Source: Bacteroidetes bacterium 43-93 (lineage in GTDB: Bacteria; Bacteroidota; Bacteroidia; Chitinophagales; Chitinophagaceae). Taken from it: DNA of 64,000 bases. The translations under genes were made by a program, and so were the position numbers. The notes beneath the pieces are model-generated. The model was not told the DNA's origin. It saw only the letters and a list, made by a program, of their open reading frames with translations, and did not search any database. How positions within the stretch are numbered: position 1 is the stretch's first letter; the number at the start of each line of letters is the position of its first letter. Below, piece after piece: positions 33,820-42,970 of this stretch. Where the stretch lies: assembly GCA_001897855.1 (NCBI GenBank), contig MKUO01000018.1:1-64000 (forward strand), in the 5' to 3' direction.

Positions 33820-34860
33820 ATGCCCGAATCGATCACATTTGGTACCGGTACGGTAGAGTACCATTATAAAGCCAGGCTTGCAGACCTGAAGGATATAGCC
33901 TTTAAAGAACATTGTGTCATTGTTACAGACAGCACGGTAGCCAGTCTTTATCCGGAACTGGAAAGTATGTACCCTTGTATTGTGATACCATCCGGCGAGG
34001 AGCACAAGAAGCTAAAGACCATCAATATCATCATCGAACAATTACTCGAGTACAAGGCTCACCGCAAAACGGTACTGCTGGGCGTTGGTGGCGGGGTAAT
34101 TACTGACATTACAGGGTTTGCAGCCTCCGTATATATGAGGGGGATGCGCTTTGGATTTGTACCTACTACGCTTTTAGGAATGGTGGATGCCTCTATAGGA
34201 GGTAAGAATGGGGTAAACTTCGGGCTTCAAAAGAATTTGGTCGGCACCATACAGCAACCACAGTTCATCTTATTCGATACTGATTTTTTAAGTACACTAC
34301 CCTCACTGGAATGGAGCAACGGCTTTGCTGAGATCATTAAGTATGGCTGCATTTTTGACGCCCACATGTTTGAAACGCTGCAAAAGCATCAGCTCGAATA
34401 TTATCACTACAACCATCCGGTGCTCGATACCCTGATACATAAATGCGCAGGCTGGAAGAACAAAACCGTGCAGGAAGATGAACACGAAAAAGGACTGAGA
34501 AAGCTACTCAACTTTGGCCATACTGCCGGCCACGCGATCGAAACATTATACAACCTATCTCATGGACAAGCTATATCGCTCGGTATGCTTCTGGCCTGCA
34601 AGGTATCAGAGAATGTTACCGGCCTGGACAGCAAGGTGTATCATCAGCTGGCAAACCTGCTGGAACAATACAAGCTGCCCTCTGCACTAACGCTGCATCC
34701 CGATAAGCTGATGGATATACTAACTATGGATAAAAAGCGAAATGGTAACGAGGTAGATTACATCGTACTCAATAAAATTGGCAGTGCCTCTATACAAACC
34801 ATACCCTTTGATATCATTCGTACAGCAATAGAAAACTTCCCGCATGCAGGCAATCATTAG
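33820..34860 (+). CDS. aroB: 3-dehydroquinate synthase
   Basis: A 346-residue NAD+- and metal-dependent enzyme making 3-dehydroquinate from DAHP, step two of the shikimate pathway. Motifs: IPSGEEHKKLKTI, GVGGGVITDITGFAASVYMRG (NAD), PTTLLGMVDASIGGKNGVNF, and the metal ligands in GFAEIIKYGC, LLNFGHTAGHAIE and LSHGQAISLGM. The ATG at 33820, just after the -7 box, is preferred to an upstream in-frame codon. Its end overlaps aroA by 17 bp, indicating coupled translation. Confidence 0.96.
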   Translation: MPESITFGTGTVEYHYKARLADLKDIAFKEHCVIVTDSTVASLYPELESMYPCIVIPSGEEHKKLKTINIIIEQLLEYKAHRKTVLLGVGGGVITDITGFAASVYMRGMRFGFVPTTLLGMVDASIGGKNGVNFGLQKNLVGTIQQPQFILFDTDFLSTLPSLEWSNGFAEIIKYGCIFDAHMFETLQKHQLEYYHYNHPVLDTLIHKCAGWKNKTVQEDEHEKGLRKLLNFGHTAGHAIETLYNLSHGQAISLGMLLACKVSENVTGLDSKVYHQLANLLEQYKLPSALTLHPDKLMDILTMDKKRNGNEVDYIVLNKIGSASIQTIPFDIIRTAIENFPHAGNH

Positions 34861-36064
34861 TCCGGGCAAGATAAGCGGAGATGTCACGCCGCCACCATCT
34901 AAAAGCATGATGCAACGCGCATGTGCGGCTGCATTGCTAAACAAAGGCAGGACAACAATATTAAATCCCGGAACATCTAATGATGACAAAGCTGCGTTGA
35001 ATATTATACAGCAACTGGGCGCAAAGGTTGTAATAAATAATAATTCCGTTGAGATATCATCTGATGGCTTAGTACCTATCACAAATACAATTGATTGTGG
35101 TGAAAGCGGGTTAAGTACACGTGTATTCACTACTATAGCTGCGCTGCATAATGAGCCTGTAACCATTGTTGGTCATGGTAGCTTATTGCACCGCCCGATG
35201 GATTTTTTTGAAAAAGTGTTACCACAACTGGGCGTTACAGTTGCAAGTAATAATGGTCATTTACCAATAACAGTTAAAGGCCTGCTGACTGCAAAGGATA
35301 TTACCATAGATGGTTCCGCCAGTTCTCAATACCTGAGCGGACTTTTAATGGCATATTGTTATCATCCTGTTGAGCAGTTGGTCCGCATACATGTAGATGA
35401 GCTCAAAAGCAAACCTTATGCCGATCTTACAATTGAGGTACTACAGCAGTTTGGCGCAGTAGTTCTGCACCAGGATCATAAATTGTTTGCCATAAAAAAG
35501 GCAATACAACCCGGCAACGTTACCATCAACATCGAGGCCGACTGGAGTGCCTCTGCAAACTGGCTGGTAGCTTCTGCAATAGCAGGTGTTGTAACCATTC
35601 ACAATCTGAACCTCGATTCTGTACAGGCGGACAAAGCAATTATCAGGGTGGTGAGTACAGAAAAAAAAGCATTTGAATTTGATGCAACGGATTGTCCGGA
35701 TGTCATACCTATACTGGCCGTTTACGCTGGCAATTGCAACGGCGATAGTGTCATTAAAGGCATACATAGGTTAGTAAACAAAGAAAGCAACCGCATCGAA
35801 AGCACATCAAAAATGCTGGAACAATTAGGAGTTCTTTTTGAAATTAAAAATGATGCGTTTTACATACACGGTATGGAACAATTCAACAGTTGCATTATCG
35901 ACTCCTATAACGATCATCGTATTGCAATGGCGGCAGCAGTAGCTGCACTGAATGCTGATGGTGATGTAACTATAAACAATGCAGAAGCTGTAAATAAATC
36001 CTATCCCGATTTTTTCTCACATTTGTCTTCACTTGGCGCTAAATGTATTTTAAAGCATGAATAG
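34844..36064 (+). CDS. aroA: 3-phosphoshikimate 1-carboxyvinyltransferase (EPSP synthase)
   Basis: A 406-residue EPSP synthase, a little shorter than the usual 420-430. PPPSKSMMQRACAAALLNKG at the start, GSASSQYLSGLLMAYC, DWSASANWLVASA, and DSYNDHRIAMAAAVAAL near the end identify it. The phosphoenolpyruvate/glyphosate loop, LGNAGTxxR in E. coli, reads CGESGLSTRVF, so the Ala of NAGT is replaced. It overlaps aroB by 17 bp and aroC by 8 bp, forming a compact unit of the shikimate pathway. Confidence 0.93.
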   Translation: MQAIISPGKISGDVTPPPSKSMMQRACAAALLNKGRTTILNPGTSNDDKAALNIIQQLGAKVVINNNSVEISSDGLVPITNTIDCGESGLSTRVFTTIAALHNEPVTIVGHGSLLHRPMDFFEKVLPQLGVTVASNNGHLPITVKGLLTAKDITIDGSASSQYLSGLLMAYCYHPVEQLVRIHVDELKSKPYADLTIEVLQQFGAVVLHQDHKLFAIKKAIQPGNVTINIEADWSASANWLVASAIAGVVTIHNLNLDSVQADKAIIRVVSTEKKAFEFDATDCPDVIPILAVYAGNCNGDSVIKGIHRLVNKESNRIESTSKMLEQLGVLFEIKNDAFYIHGMEQFNSCIIDSYNDHRIAMAAAVAALNADGDVTINNAEAVNKSYPDFFSHLSSLGAKCILKHE

Positions 36065-37040
36065 TTTTGGCAGGATATTTCGCGTAACCATATTTGGTGA
36101 ATCGCACGGCCCGATGATAGGTGTTACTATTGATGGTGTGCCGACCGGTTTATCTCTGAAAAAGGAAGATTTTTATGCAGATATAGAACGCCGTAAAGCA
36201 GGTGCAGCAGGCACTACGCCCCGTAAAGAAGAAGACGAGCCAAAGATTATCAGCGGCGTTTTCAATGATTATACTACAGGTGCGCCGCTTACTATATTAT
36301 TTGAAAATAATAACACACAGTCTAAGGATTACGACGCAATCAAAGCAGTGCCACGCCCCGGCCATTCCGATTTTGTATTGAACAGGAAATTCAAAGGATT
36401 TAATGATTACCGCGGTGGCGGCCATTCATCAGGCAGGCTTACACTTGCCTTGGTTGCGGCGGGCGTTGTTGCCAAAAAAGTATTAGGGAATCAAATAAAA
36501 ATATCTGCCACACTTACTGAAGCCGGAGGCAATAAAGATGTAGAAGCCGCTATACAGGCTGCCATAGAAAACCAGGACAGTATCGGTGGCATCGTTACCT
36601 GTGCTGTTACCGGGCTGCCTTTAGGGTTAGGGGAGCCTTTTTTTGATTCCGCAGAGTCTGTTATCAGTCATGCAATATTTTCGGTGCCTGCTATCAAAGG
36701 CATAGAATTTGGCAGCGGGTTTAAAGCTGCTGCTATGAAAGGCAGCGAACATAATGACGCTATCATTAATGAAAAAGGAGAAACCAAAACCAATAACGCG
36801 GGTGGCATTAATGGCGGCATTACCAATGGCAATGAGCTATACTTTCGCATTGCGGTAAAACCAACCAGCAGCACTCCCAAAGAGCAACGCACCTGGAATG
36901 AACAGACTAAATCGGTAGAAGCTTTTACTGTAAAGGGGCGACATGATCTTTGCATCGCATTACGGGTTCCTGTTGTTGCCGAGGCAGCAACCGCCATTGC
37001 ACTTGCCGATCTTCTCCAAATATTCAATTGCTACAAATAA
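36057..37040 (+). CDS. aroC: chorismate synthase
   Basis: A 327-residue FMN-dependent enzyme forming chorismate from EPSP. GESHGPMIGVTIDGVPTGL, RRKAGAAGTTPRKEEDE, RPGHSDFVLNRKF, DYRGGGHSSGRLTLALVAAG, NNAGGINGGITNG and GRHDLCIALRVPVV are the expected blocks. It is shorter than the E. coli enzyme (361) at the C-terminus. The start overlaps the aroA stop by 8 bp. Last gene of the aroB-aroA-aroC operon. Confidence 0.96.
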   Translation: MNSFGRIFRVTIFGESHGPMIGVTIDGVPTGLSLKKEDFYADIERRKAGAAGTTPRKEEDEPKIISGVFNDYTTGAPLTILFENNNTQSKDYDAIKAVPRPGHSDFVLNRKFKGFNDYRGGGHSSGRLTLALVAAGVVAKKVLGNQIKISATLTEAGGNKDVEAAIQAAIENQDSIGGIVTCAVTGLPLGLGEPFFDSAESVISHAIFSVPAIKGIEFGSGFKAAAMKGSEHNDAIINEKGETKTNNAGGINGGITNGNELYFRIAVKPTSSTPKEQRTWNEQTKSVEAFTVKGRHDLCIALRVPVVAEAATAIALADLLQIFNCYK

Positions 37041-37064
37041 AAAATCCCCGGGAAACCGGGGATT
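37041..37064. terminator. terminator between aroC and the EGF-like gene
   Basis: Stem AATCCCCGG (37043-37051), loop GAAA, CCGGGGATT (37056-37064). The T-tract is best on the minus strand (TTTTTTATTTG), so it mainly ends the EGF-like lipoprotein gene but can act both ways. Confidence 0.8.
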
Positions 37065-37086
37065 ACCATATATAACTCTTTTATTT

Positions 37087-37629
37087 CTATCGAGACCAAA
37101 CAGATGGAGCCCCGGCATTAACACCGTAGTCATCTATTTTGTTACCATCTTCAGTATCCATGATGGTATAACGTACTGTGAGCGTACCATGGTTTGCATA
37201 ATACTCTTCATACTTCAGCGTACCGGTACCCTGGATAACGTACTGTCCCACTTTTTGCTGAGGGATAGTAATATTATCTCCGCTGATGTTTATAGTAACC
37301 GGCATGGTCACAGCGTTATGAAAACCGTTAATTACCATCCTGGTAGGATCAGAACCATAGTCTATGCTTATCTGGTATTGGTTGGCATCGGTATAAGTAC
37401 CTTTTTCAAACACATTCCAAACGCCTTTATACTTGTCGGCTGTAACTATTTCGCACTGAGTGCCTTCGTAACCGGATTTGCAGATACAGGCTCCATCCTT
37501 ACAAACGCCGTCGTGTGCGCACACTATAGACTTACATTTGTCATTATTACAAGAAGTATAGGTAACTGCGGTAAAAGCAGCTATCACAGACATTGCAGAA
37601 AGGAGAATTGTTTTAAAACGGGCTTTCAT
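37087..37629 (-). CDS. lipoprotein with an EGF-like domain
   Basis: A 180-residue probable lipoprotein: hydrophobic signal, then TSC with Cys27 as lipid site, followed by NND. Six cysteines at 32, 37, 43, 48, 50 and 59 with spacing 4-5-4-1-8 and the ending SGYEGTQC match an EGF-like fold. The remaining 120 residues are strand-rich (VWNVFEKGTYTDANQYQI, MVINGFHNAVTMPVTINI) and resemble small lipocalin-like domains of Bacteroidota lipoproteins. ATG at 37629 is preferred to a GTG six bases upstream. Single gene. A surface or periplasmic binding role is likely; ligand unknown. Confidence 0.82.
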   Translation of the reverse strand: MKARFKTILLSAMSVIAAFTAVTYTSCNNDKCKSIVCAHDGVCKDGACICKSGYEGTQCEIVTADKYKGVWNVFEKGTYTDANQYQISIDYGSDPTRMVINGFHNAVTMPVTINISGDNITIPQQKVGQYVIQGTGTLKYEEYYANHGTLTVRYTIMDTEDGNKIDDYGVNAGAPSVWSR

Positions 37630-37654
37630 TAGCACTTCAAATTTTAACGAAGCT

Positions 37655-37662
37655 TAAAGATA
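37655..37662 (-). promoter_or_regulatory. weak -7 box of the EGF-like lipoprotein gene
   Basis: TATCTTTA on the minus strand, one mismatch from TAnnTTTG, 25 nt before the ATG. Confidence 0.35.
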
Positions 37663-37782
37663 AACGAAACAATTTTAAAATGCAACATGTCATCACAATT
37701 TCAATAACATGTTAATGAGCTTGTTAGAAATGATTTTTCACAGTAGATATATAACTATAAAAAACATTTAACCGGCAGTTAT

Positions 37783-38625
37783 TTATTGCCTTTCTATTTC
37801 CCATTTATATTCCCTGATGCCCCTGAAAATAGCCAGCGCTACTTCAAACTGTCCGCGTTCGGAATTAAGGTAGGTTTCTTCATCAGGATTATTTACATAG
37901 CCGCACTCTACCAATACGCCCGGCATAGCGCTACCTGCAAGCACTTCCAGCCCTTTCTGTAATACACCACGGCTTGCACGCCCTTGTTTCTCAAACTGCG
38001 ATTGTATTTTAGTGCCGAGGTTTACGCTGCGGCTTAGGAAAGACTGGGCATATTGTGCAACAATAATAGCGGTCATAGGGTCATTCTCATTCAGCATTCC
38101 CGGCTCTTCGGTCACACCTTCGCTATATTCACCAATAGCACTTTCTTTCTGAGAGTTCCGGTGCAAACCCAATACATAAGATTCTGTACCATTTGCTTGT
38201 GTTACATGGTCATAGGTTACTTTATATATTGGTTGCTTATATCTTTTCTTACCTTTTTTTACGGTCCGATACCCTTCGAGTACTCTGTTTTTGTGAAAAG
38301 GTGTTGAGTTGATGTGCACCGATATAAAAAGATCAGCATTGGCTTTATTGGCAATTTCATGCCTTTCGGGCAGTGTTGGGTACACATCTGTAGTGCGGGT
38401 ATAAACTACCTGCACACCTTTCATACTATCGTTAATGATCTTTCCAAGCTTTAAAACTATACCCAGCGTCAGGTCTTTTTCCGCAGAAAAACTACCCCTT
38501 GCACCTACGTCATGGCCGCCGTGGCCCGCATCCAGCACAATTTTTGATAGTTTATTAGCGTTAGCATGTACTAAATATGGAGAGATACTTAATAGCAGTA
38601 ATACAACTAGCGTTCTGATTTGCAT
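37783..38625 (-). CDS. N-acetylmuramoyl-L-alanine amidase (Amidase_3)
   Basis: A 280-residue exported zinc amidase cutting peptide stems from glycan strands. After a signal peptide (1-22) the zinc ligands are in VLDAGHGGHD, RHEIANKAN and ISVHINSTP, with the catalytic Glu in GVLVECGYVNNPDE. A loop of about 50 residues (EGYRTVKKGKKRYKQ onward) is inserted as in AmiC-type enzymes of Bacteroidota. No SH3 or AMIN domain. It is divergent from lptD, linking two envelope functions to one intergenic region. Confidence 0.94.
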   Translation of the reverse strand: MQIRTLVVLLLLSISPYLVHANANKLSKIVLDAGHGGHDVGARGSFSAEKDLTLGIVLKLGKIINDSMKGVQVVYTRTTDVYPTLPERHEIANKANADLFISVHINSTPFHKNRVLEGYRTVKKGKKRYKQPIYKVTYDHVTQANGTESYVLGLHRNSQKESAIGEYSEGVTEEPGMLNENDPMTAIIVAQYAQSFLSRSVNLGTKIQSQFEKQGRASRGVLQKGLEVLAGSAMPGVLVECGYVNNPDEETYLNSERGQFEVALAIFRGIREYKWEIERQ

Positions 38626-38649
38626 GTTCTTATACGATACCGATTGGAC

Positions 38650-38683
38650 TAAATATACGAATTCAATTTATAGGCTTACCAAA
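38650..38683 (-). promoter_or_regulatory. possible amidase promoter
   Basis: Minus strand: TTTG (38683-38680), 22 nt, TATATTTA (38657-38650). One mismatch in the -7 box and slightly long spacing. Confidence 0.4.
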
Positions 38684-38692
38684 GCAAATAGC

Positions 38693-38700
38693 TATTTTTG
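38693..38700 (+). promoter_or_regulatory. -7 box of lptD, almost no leader
   Basis: TATTTTTG followed by nine bases and the ATG at 38710. Matches TAnnTTTG; predicts a leader of about 1-6 nt. Confidence 0.55.
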
Positions 38701-38709
38701 TGCCCGTTC

Positions 38710-41466
38710 ATGAAGCTGTGCGGTAAAATTATTTCAAAAATCTCACCCATCCATAACCTTGCCCACTGCTTGGTTATGATTTTTATGCTCGTTTTAACAA
38801 CTAGCGCTACCGCTCAGCGTGTTATACCGCCTACCGAGACACATAAAACTAATACAGATACCAATAAACACTTATCTATCCCCGACTCCATCAATGCGAG
38901 CTTGCTACCGGTAAATGAAGAACCACCGGACACAACGATAATAAAGCCTAAAACCGCTGTTTTAGTCGATTCCACCAATCCTGACAGCCTGCAGGCTTAT
39001 GAAGATGCATTGGATACAACTTCTATCCGCATCTCGACAGACGCGCTGCCGGATGTTGTAACCGCCAACGCGTCAGACTCTGCTGTAATGGACCTGAAGC
39101 ATAATGTCTTTAACCTTTATGGATCTGCACAGGTGAAATACCAGGACATGCAGCTGGATGCGCATGAGATCATCTATGACCAGAACCACAATCTTGTAAC
39201 AGCCGCCCTGGCAGAGGATTCAGCGGTCCTTGCCAAAGGTAAGCCAACTTTTGTGCAGGGTAAGGAAAAATTCACATACGATTCCCTGCAATACAATTTC
39301 AAAAGCAAACGGGCCATTGTCCGCAACGTACGTTCTCAATACGGCGAGGGCTTCGTTCATAGTGAGCAGGTGAAACGCAACCCCGATCAGTCTATTTATG
39401 GATATCATAGCGTATATACAACCTGCGCTTTGGATCATCCGCACTTTGGTATTGCTGCACAAAAGATTAAAGTAGTACCGGGGCGCGTGGTAGCTTCCGG
39501 CCCTGCCAATGTGGTGATTGCCGGGGTGCCTACTCCGCTGTTTCTCCCCTTTGGTTTGTTCCCCATTTCCGATGGGCAGCGCTCAGGGTTCAAAATCCCT
39601 ACATATACAGTAGAAGAGCAGCGGGGACTTGGGTTACTAGGTGGTGGCTATTACTTCAACCTGAGCGAAAAAGCCGACCTGCTGGTGGAATCTAATTTCT
39701 ATTCTAAAGGTAGCTGGGCCACCAATGCATTAAGCAATTATAACAACAGGTATCATTATAGTGGCGCTTTCGCGTTTAAATACGCTTATAACAAAACAGG
39801 TGAAAGCTTCGAAAGCGGATCTTCCATCACTAAAGACTTCAATATACAATGGACTCACCGTTCCGATCCTAAATCACGCCCCGGCGTTAGCTTTAATGCC
39901 TCGGTGGATGCAGGTACCAGTACCTATAACGCCAATAACACCTACACGCAAAATCAGATATTACAAAACCAATACCAGTCCAACATCACTTTTACCAAGC
40001 AATGGGCCAATAAGCCATACACCCTGTCATTAAGTGCCCGCCATAGCCAAAACACACAGACAAGGCTGGTAAATGTAACATTACCTGAACTGGCTTTTGC
40101 AACGCAGTTCAATCCCTTCCAGGGCAAGCATAGTACCGGAACTAAATGGTACGATAAGATCAATATAGAATACCGACTTTCGGCTATTAATCAAACTTCT
40201 TTTTACGATACTACTTTCAGCCTGGATCAAATCCCTAAATACCATTATCAAAACGGCTTCCTGCATACGATCCCTATCAAAGCGAATTATACGGTTCTCA
40301 GGTTCTTAACCATGAATATATCGAGCAACTATAAAGAATACTGGAATACCGAACAGATCTATAGATATTATAATACCCAAACCGATAAAGAGGATAGCAT
40401 TATCAGACGTGGCTTCTTTACCGCACGCGACTTTGACGCCCACTGGGGTTTCAACACCATGATCTACGGTGTAAAAATGTTTAAGAAAGGAAAAATTGCA
40501 GGTGTCAGGCATGTATTAACGCCCAATGTGGGCCTGGGTTATATACCGGATTACGCAGCTGCTCCTTTCTACTATGGATATAAAACACGTCTTACTGCAA
40601 ATGGCCCGGAAACTTACTTACCCGTTTATGCAGGAGCAGTACCGGGGATACCGGGAATGAACCAGTTTGGTAAATATCGCAGTGCTCTGGAGTATAGCCT
40701 TACTAACAACCTGCAAATGAAGGTTCGGTCATCTAAAGACAGTACAGGCTTTAAAAACATTCGCCTGATCGATAACTTCGCCATTGCAGGGGCTTACGAT
40801 CTTGCTGCCGATTCTTTTAATTGGTCGAATGTGAATATGACATTCGCTACGCTATTATTTAACGTTATCAATATTTCTGCCAACGCCAATTTTGATCCGT
40901 ATGCATACGATTATGAAAATAATCGCAGGTCTACACAAACACTCTGGCAAGCAGAGCATAAACTTGTACGCTTCCAAACTGCAGGTGTAAGTATTGGGGG
41001 TAGCCTCCATGCAAAGAAAAAGGCCAATGCCGCTGCCAATAATTTATCTCCGCAGGCATCAGATCAGGTAGCAAGGATGATGCAATATGGCAGGTATAAC
41101 GATTATGCCGACTTCAGCATACCATTTAATATGAACTTTTCTTATTTGCTCAATATCAGGAAAGATGTAAGCACTTTTTCTAAAAAGGATACATTGGTAT
41201 TGTCACAGCATTTTCTTGGTATCGATGGAGACCTGAATATTACATCTCGCTGGAAGATAGGTGTGCACACAGGTTTTGACATCAACACGAAACAATTACA
41301 ACTTACATCTATAGATATATATCGCGATCTGCACTGCTGGGAAATGCGTTTAAGCACTGTTCCTTTTGGCCCGCGTAAAAGCTATTTCTTTACCCTACAG
41401 GTAAAAGCGCAGGTATTACAAGACCTGAAACTAACGCGACGAAGAGATTACCGCGACGCTTTATAA
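38710..41466 (+). CDS. lptD: LptD-type LPS assembly outer-membrane protein
   Basis: A 918-residue protein. After an N-terminal hydrophobic signal (to about residue 34) and a Pro/Thr/Asp-rich stretch comes a beta-jellyroll OstA-like part (about 115-250: LYGSAQVKYQDMQLDAHEIIYD, SKRAIVRNVRSQYGEGFVHSE), then a large barrel ending in many aromatic strands. The TCALDHPHFGIAAQKIKVVPG and PLFLPFGLFPI segments are typical of Bacteroidota LptD. With LptE it inserts LPS into the outer leaflet. ATG at 38710 is chosen over a TTG that is part of the -7 box. lptB is also in this window, at 58 kb. Confidence 0.88.
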   Translation: MKLCGKIISKISPIHNLAHCLVMIFMLVLTTSATAQRVIPPTETHKTNTDTNKHLSIPDSINASLLPVNEEPPDTTIIKPKTAVLVDSTNPDSLQAYEDALDTTSIRISTDALPDVVTANASDSAVMDLKHNVFNLYGSAQVKYQDMQLDAHEIIYDQNHNLVTAALAEDSAVLAKGKPTFVQGKEKFTYDSLQYNFKSKRAIVRNVRSQYGEGFVHSEQVKRNPDQSIYGYHSVYTTCALDHPHFGIAAQKIKVVPGRVVASGPANVVIAGVPTPLFLPFGLFPISDGQRSGFKIPTYTVEEQRGLGLLGGGYYFNLSEKADLLVESNFYSKGSWATNALSNYNNRYHYSGAFAFKYAYNKTGESFESGSSITKDFNIQWTHRSDPKSRPGVSFNASVDAGTSTYNANNTYTQNQILQNQYQSNITFTKQWANKPYTLSLSARHSQNTQTRLVNVTLPELAFATQFNPFQGKHSTGTKWYDKINIEYRLSAINQTSFYDTTFSLDQIPKYHYQNGFLHTIPIKANYTVLRFLTMNISSNYKEYWNTEQIYRYYNTQTDKEDSIIRRGFFTARDFDAHWGFNTMIYGVKMFKKGKIAGVRHVLTPNVGLGYIPDYAAAPFYYGYKTRLTANGPETYLPVYAGAVPGIPGMNQFGKYRSALEYSLTNNLQMKVRSSKDSTGFKNIRLIDNFAIAGAYDLAADSFNWSNVNMTFATLLFNVINISANANFDPYAYDYENNRRSTQTLWQAEHKLVRFQTAGVSIGGSLHAKKKANAAANNLSPQASDQVARMMQYGRYNDYADFSIPFNMNFSYLLNIRKDVSTFSKKDTLVLSQHFLGIDGDLNITSRWKIGVHTGFDINTKQLQLTSIDIYRDLHCWEMRLSTVPFGPRKSYFFTLQVKAQVLQDLKLTRRRDYRDAL

Positions 41467-41524
41467 TAGCATATTATATTTATTGCATCTCAAAGCTTAT
41501 TCATACTTTTGAGCCGCTTTTGAT

Positions 41525-41532
41525 TATTTTTG
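41525..41532 (+). promoter_or_regulatory. -7 box of the E2 gene
   Basis: TATTTTTG followed by CAG, 38 nt before the ATG at 41571. No TTTG at the 19-nt position. Confidence 0.55.
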
Positions 41533-41570
41533 CAGCACATTATTAATAACATAATATAACCAGCGCTAAT

Positions 41571-42920
41571 ATGGCAATTGTAGATCTTGTAATGCCGAAG
41601 ATGGGTGAAAGTATCATGGAGGCAACCGTGCTGAAATGGCATAAAAAACCCGGCGATAAGGTAAAGATGGATGAAACTGTACTGGAAATTGCTACCGATA
41701 AGGTAGATAGCGAGGTTCCATCTACCGGCGAAGGCATTATCACGGAGATATTATTTAAGGAAAACGATGTAGTGCCTGTTGGTACTGTTATAGCAAGGAT
41801 AGATTCAGCCGGGGGTACTGCCCAGGCAGCTGCGCCTCAACCAGCGGCTGCACCTGTTCAGCAACCCGCTCCGGTTACCCCTCCGCCTGCTCCGCAAGCT
41901 GTTGCTGCACCTGCGGCATCTGCACCTGCAGAGATCACCGGAGGCGGCAATCGTTTCTACTCTCCGCTGGTATTGAATATTGCTGCTAAGGAAGGTATCG
42001 GCATGGCCGAACTGGAAAATATACCCGGTACAGGAAACGAAGGCCGTGTTACCAAAAAGGACATATTGGATTATGTAGCTAACCGTGGCAACGGCGCTAT
42101 GGCACAGCCCGCACCGCAAGCGGCTCCTGCACCACAACCACAGGCAGCACCAGCACCTCAGCCTGCTGCTGCACCACAACCTGCAGCGGCTCCTGCCACA
42201 AGCTATAGCGGCAATGTAGAGATCATTGAGATGGACCGTATGCGCAAGCTGATAGCTGACCACATGGTGCGCAGCAAGTCTACGTCTCCGCACGTTACCA
42301 GCTTTACAGAATGCGATGTAACTAACATTGTAAAATGGCGAGAAAAAAATAAATCTTCTTTCGAGAAGAAATATGGTGAGAAGATCACTTTTACACCCAT
42401 CTTCATTGAGGCCATCGTTAATTGCATCCGTAAATATCCAATGATCAACAGTAGTGTTGACGGGGATAAGATCATCGTGAAAAAGGATATCAACATCGGT
42501 ATGGCTACAGCGCTGCCAAGCGGCAACCTGATAGTACCGGTGATCAAAAACTCAGATACCAAAAACTTGCTGGGCATTACCAAAGATGTAAACAGCATGG
42601 CCAATGCTGCCCGCAGCAATAAACTGAAGGCAGACGATACGCAAGGAGGTACATTTACGCTCACCAACGTGGGTACTTTCGGCAGCCTGATGGGTACACC
42701 AATCATCAACCAGCCGCAGGTGGCTATCCTGGCTGTTGGCGCTATCAAAAAACGCCCGATGGTGTTGGAGACTGAAGATGGTGATGTGATTGCTATCCGC
42801 CATATGATGTACTTATCGCTCAGCTACGATCACCGCATTGTGGATGGCTCTTTAGGCGCCAGCTTCCTTACCGCTGTTGCTAACGAACTGGAGGCATTCG
42901 ACATCAACAGGGAATTATAA
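41571..42920 (+). CDS. 2-oxoacid dehydrogenase E2 (dihydrolipoamide acyltransferase)
   Basis: A 449-residue acyltransferase core of a 2-oxoacid dehydrogenase complex. The lipoyl domain (1-78) carries Lys44 in EIATDKVDSEVP; two Ala/Pro/Gln linkers (about 84-118 and 176-210) flank the E1/E3-binding domain (about 127-163, YSPLVLNIAAKEGIGMAEL); the catalytic domain ends with SYDHRIVDGSLGASFL. DKVDSEV is more like oxoglutarate or branched-chain E2 than pyruvate E2 (usually DKA), but the substrate cannot be settled. No E1 or E3 gene is adjacent, so its partners are elsewhere. Confidence 0.92.
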   Translation: MAIVDLVMPKMGESIMEATVLKWHKKPGDKVKMDETVLEIATDKVDSEVPSTGEGIITEILFKENDVVPVGTVIARIDSAGGTAQAAAPQPAAAPVQQPAPVTPPPAPQAVAAPAASAPAEITGGGNRFYSPLVLNIAAKEGIGMAELENIPGTGNEGRVTKKDILDYVANRGNGAMAQPAPQAAPAPQPQAAPAPQPAAAPQPAAAPATSYSGNVEIIEMDRMRKLIADHMVRSKSTSPHVTSFTECDVTNIVKWREKNKSSFEKKYGEKITFTPIFIEAIVNCIRKYPMINSSVDGDKIIVKKDINIGMATALPSGNLIVPVIKNSDTKNLLGITKDVNSMANAARSNKLKADDTQGGTFTLTNVGTFGSLMGTPIINQPQVAILAVGAIKKRPMVLETEDGDVIAIRHMMYLSLSYDHRIVDGSLGASFLTAVANELEAFDINREL

Positions 42921-42942
42921 AGTTCAACTTTATTTTTATAGT

Positions 42943-42970
42943 AAGAGCAGCCTGTTGGTTGCTCTTTTTT
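42943..42970. terminator. terminator after E2, shared with convergent gene
   Basis: Stem AAGAGCA (42943-42949) with TGCTCTT (42960-42966), then TTTTTT. Overlaps the stop of the convergent cargo gene at 42969. Confidence 0.75.
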
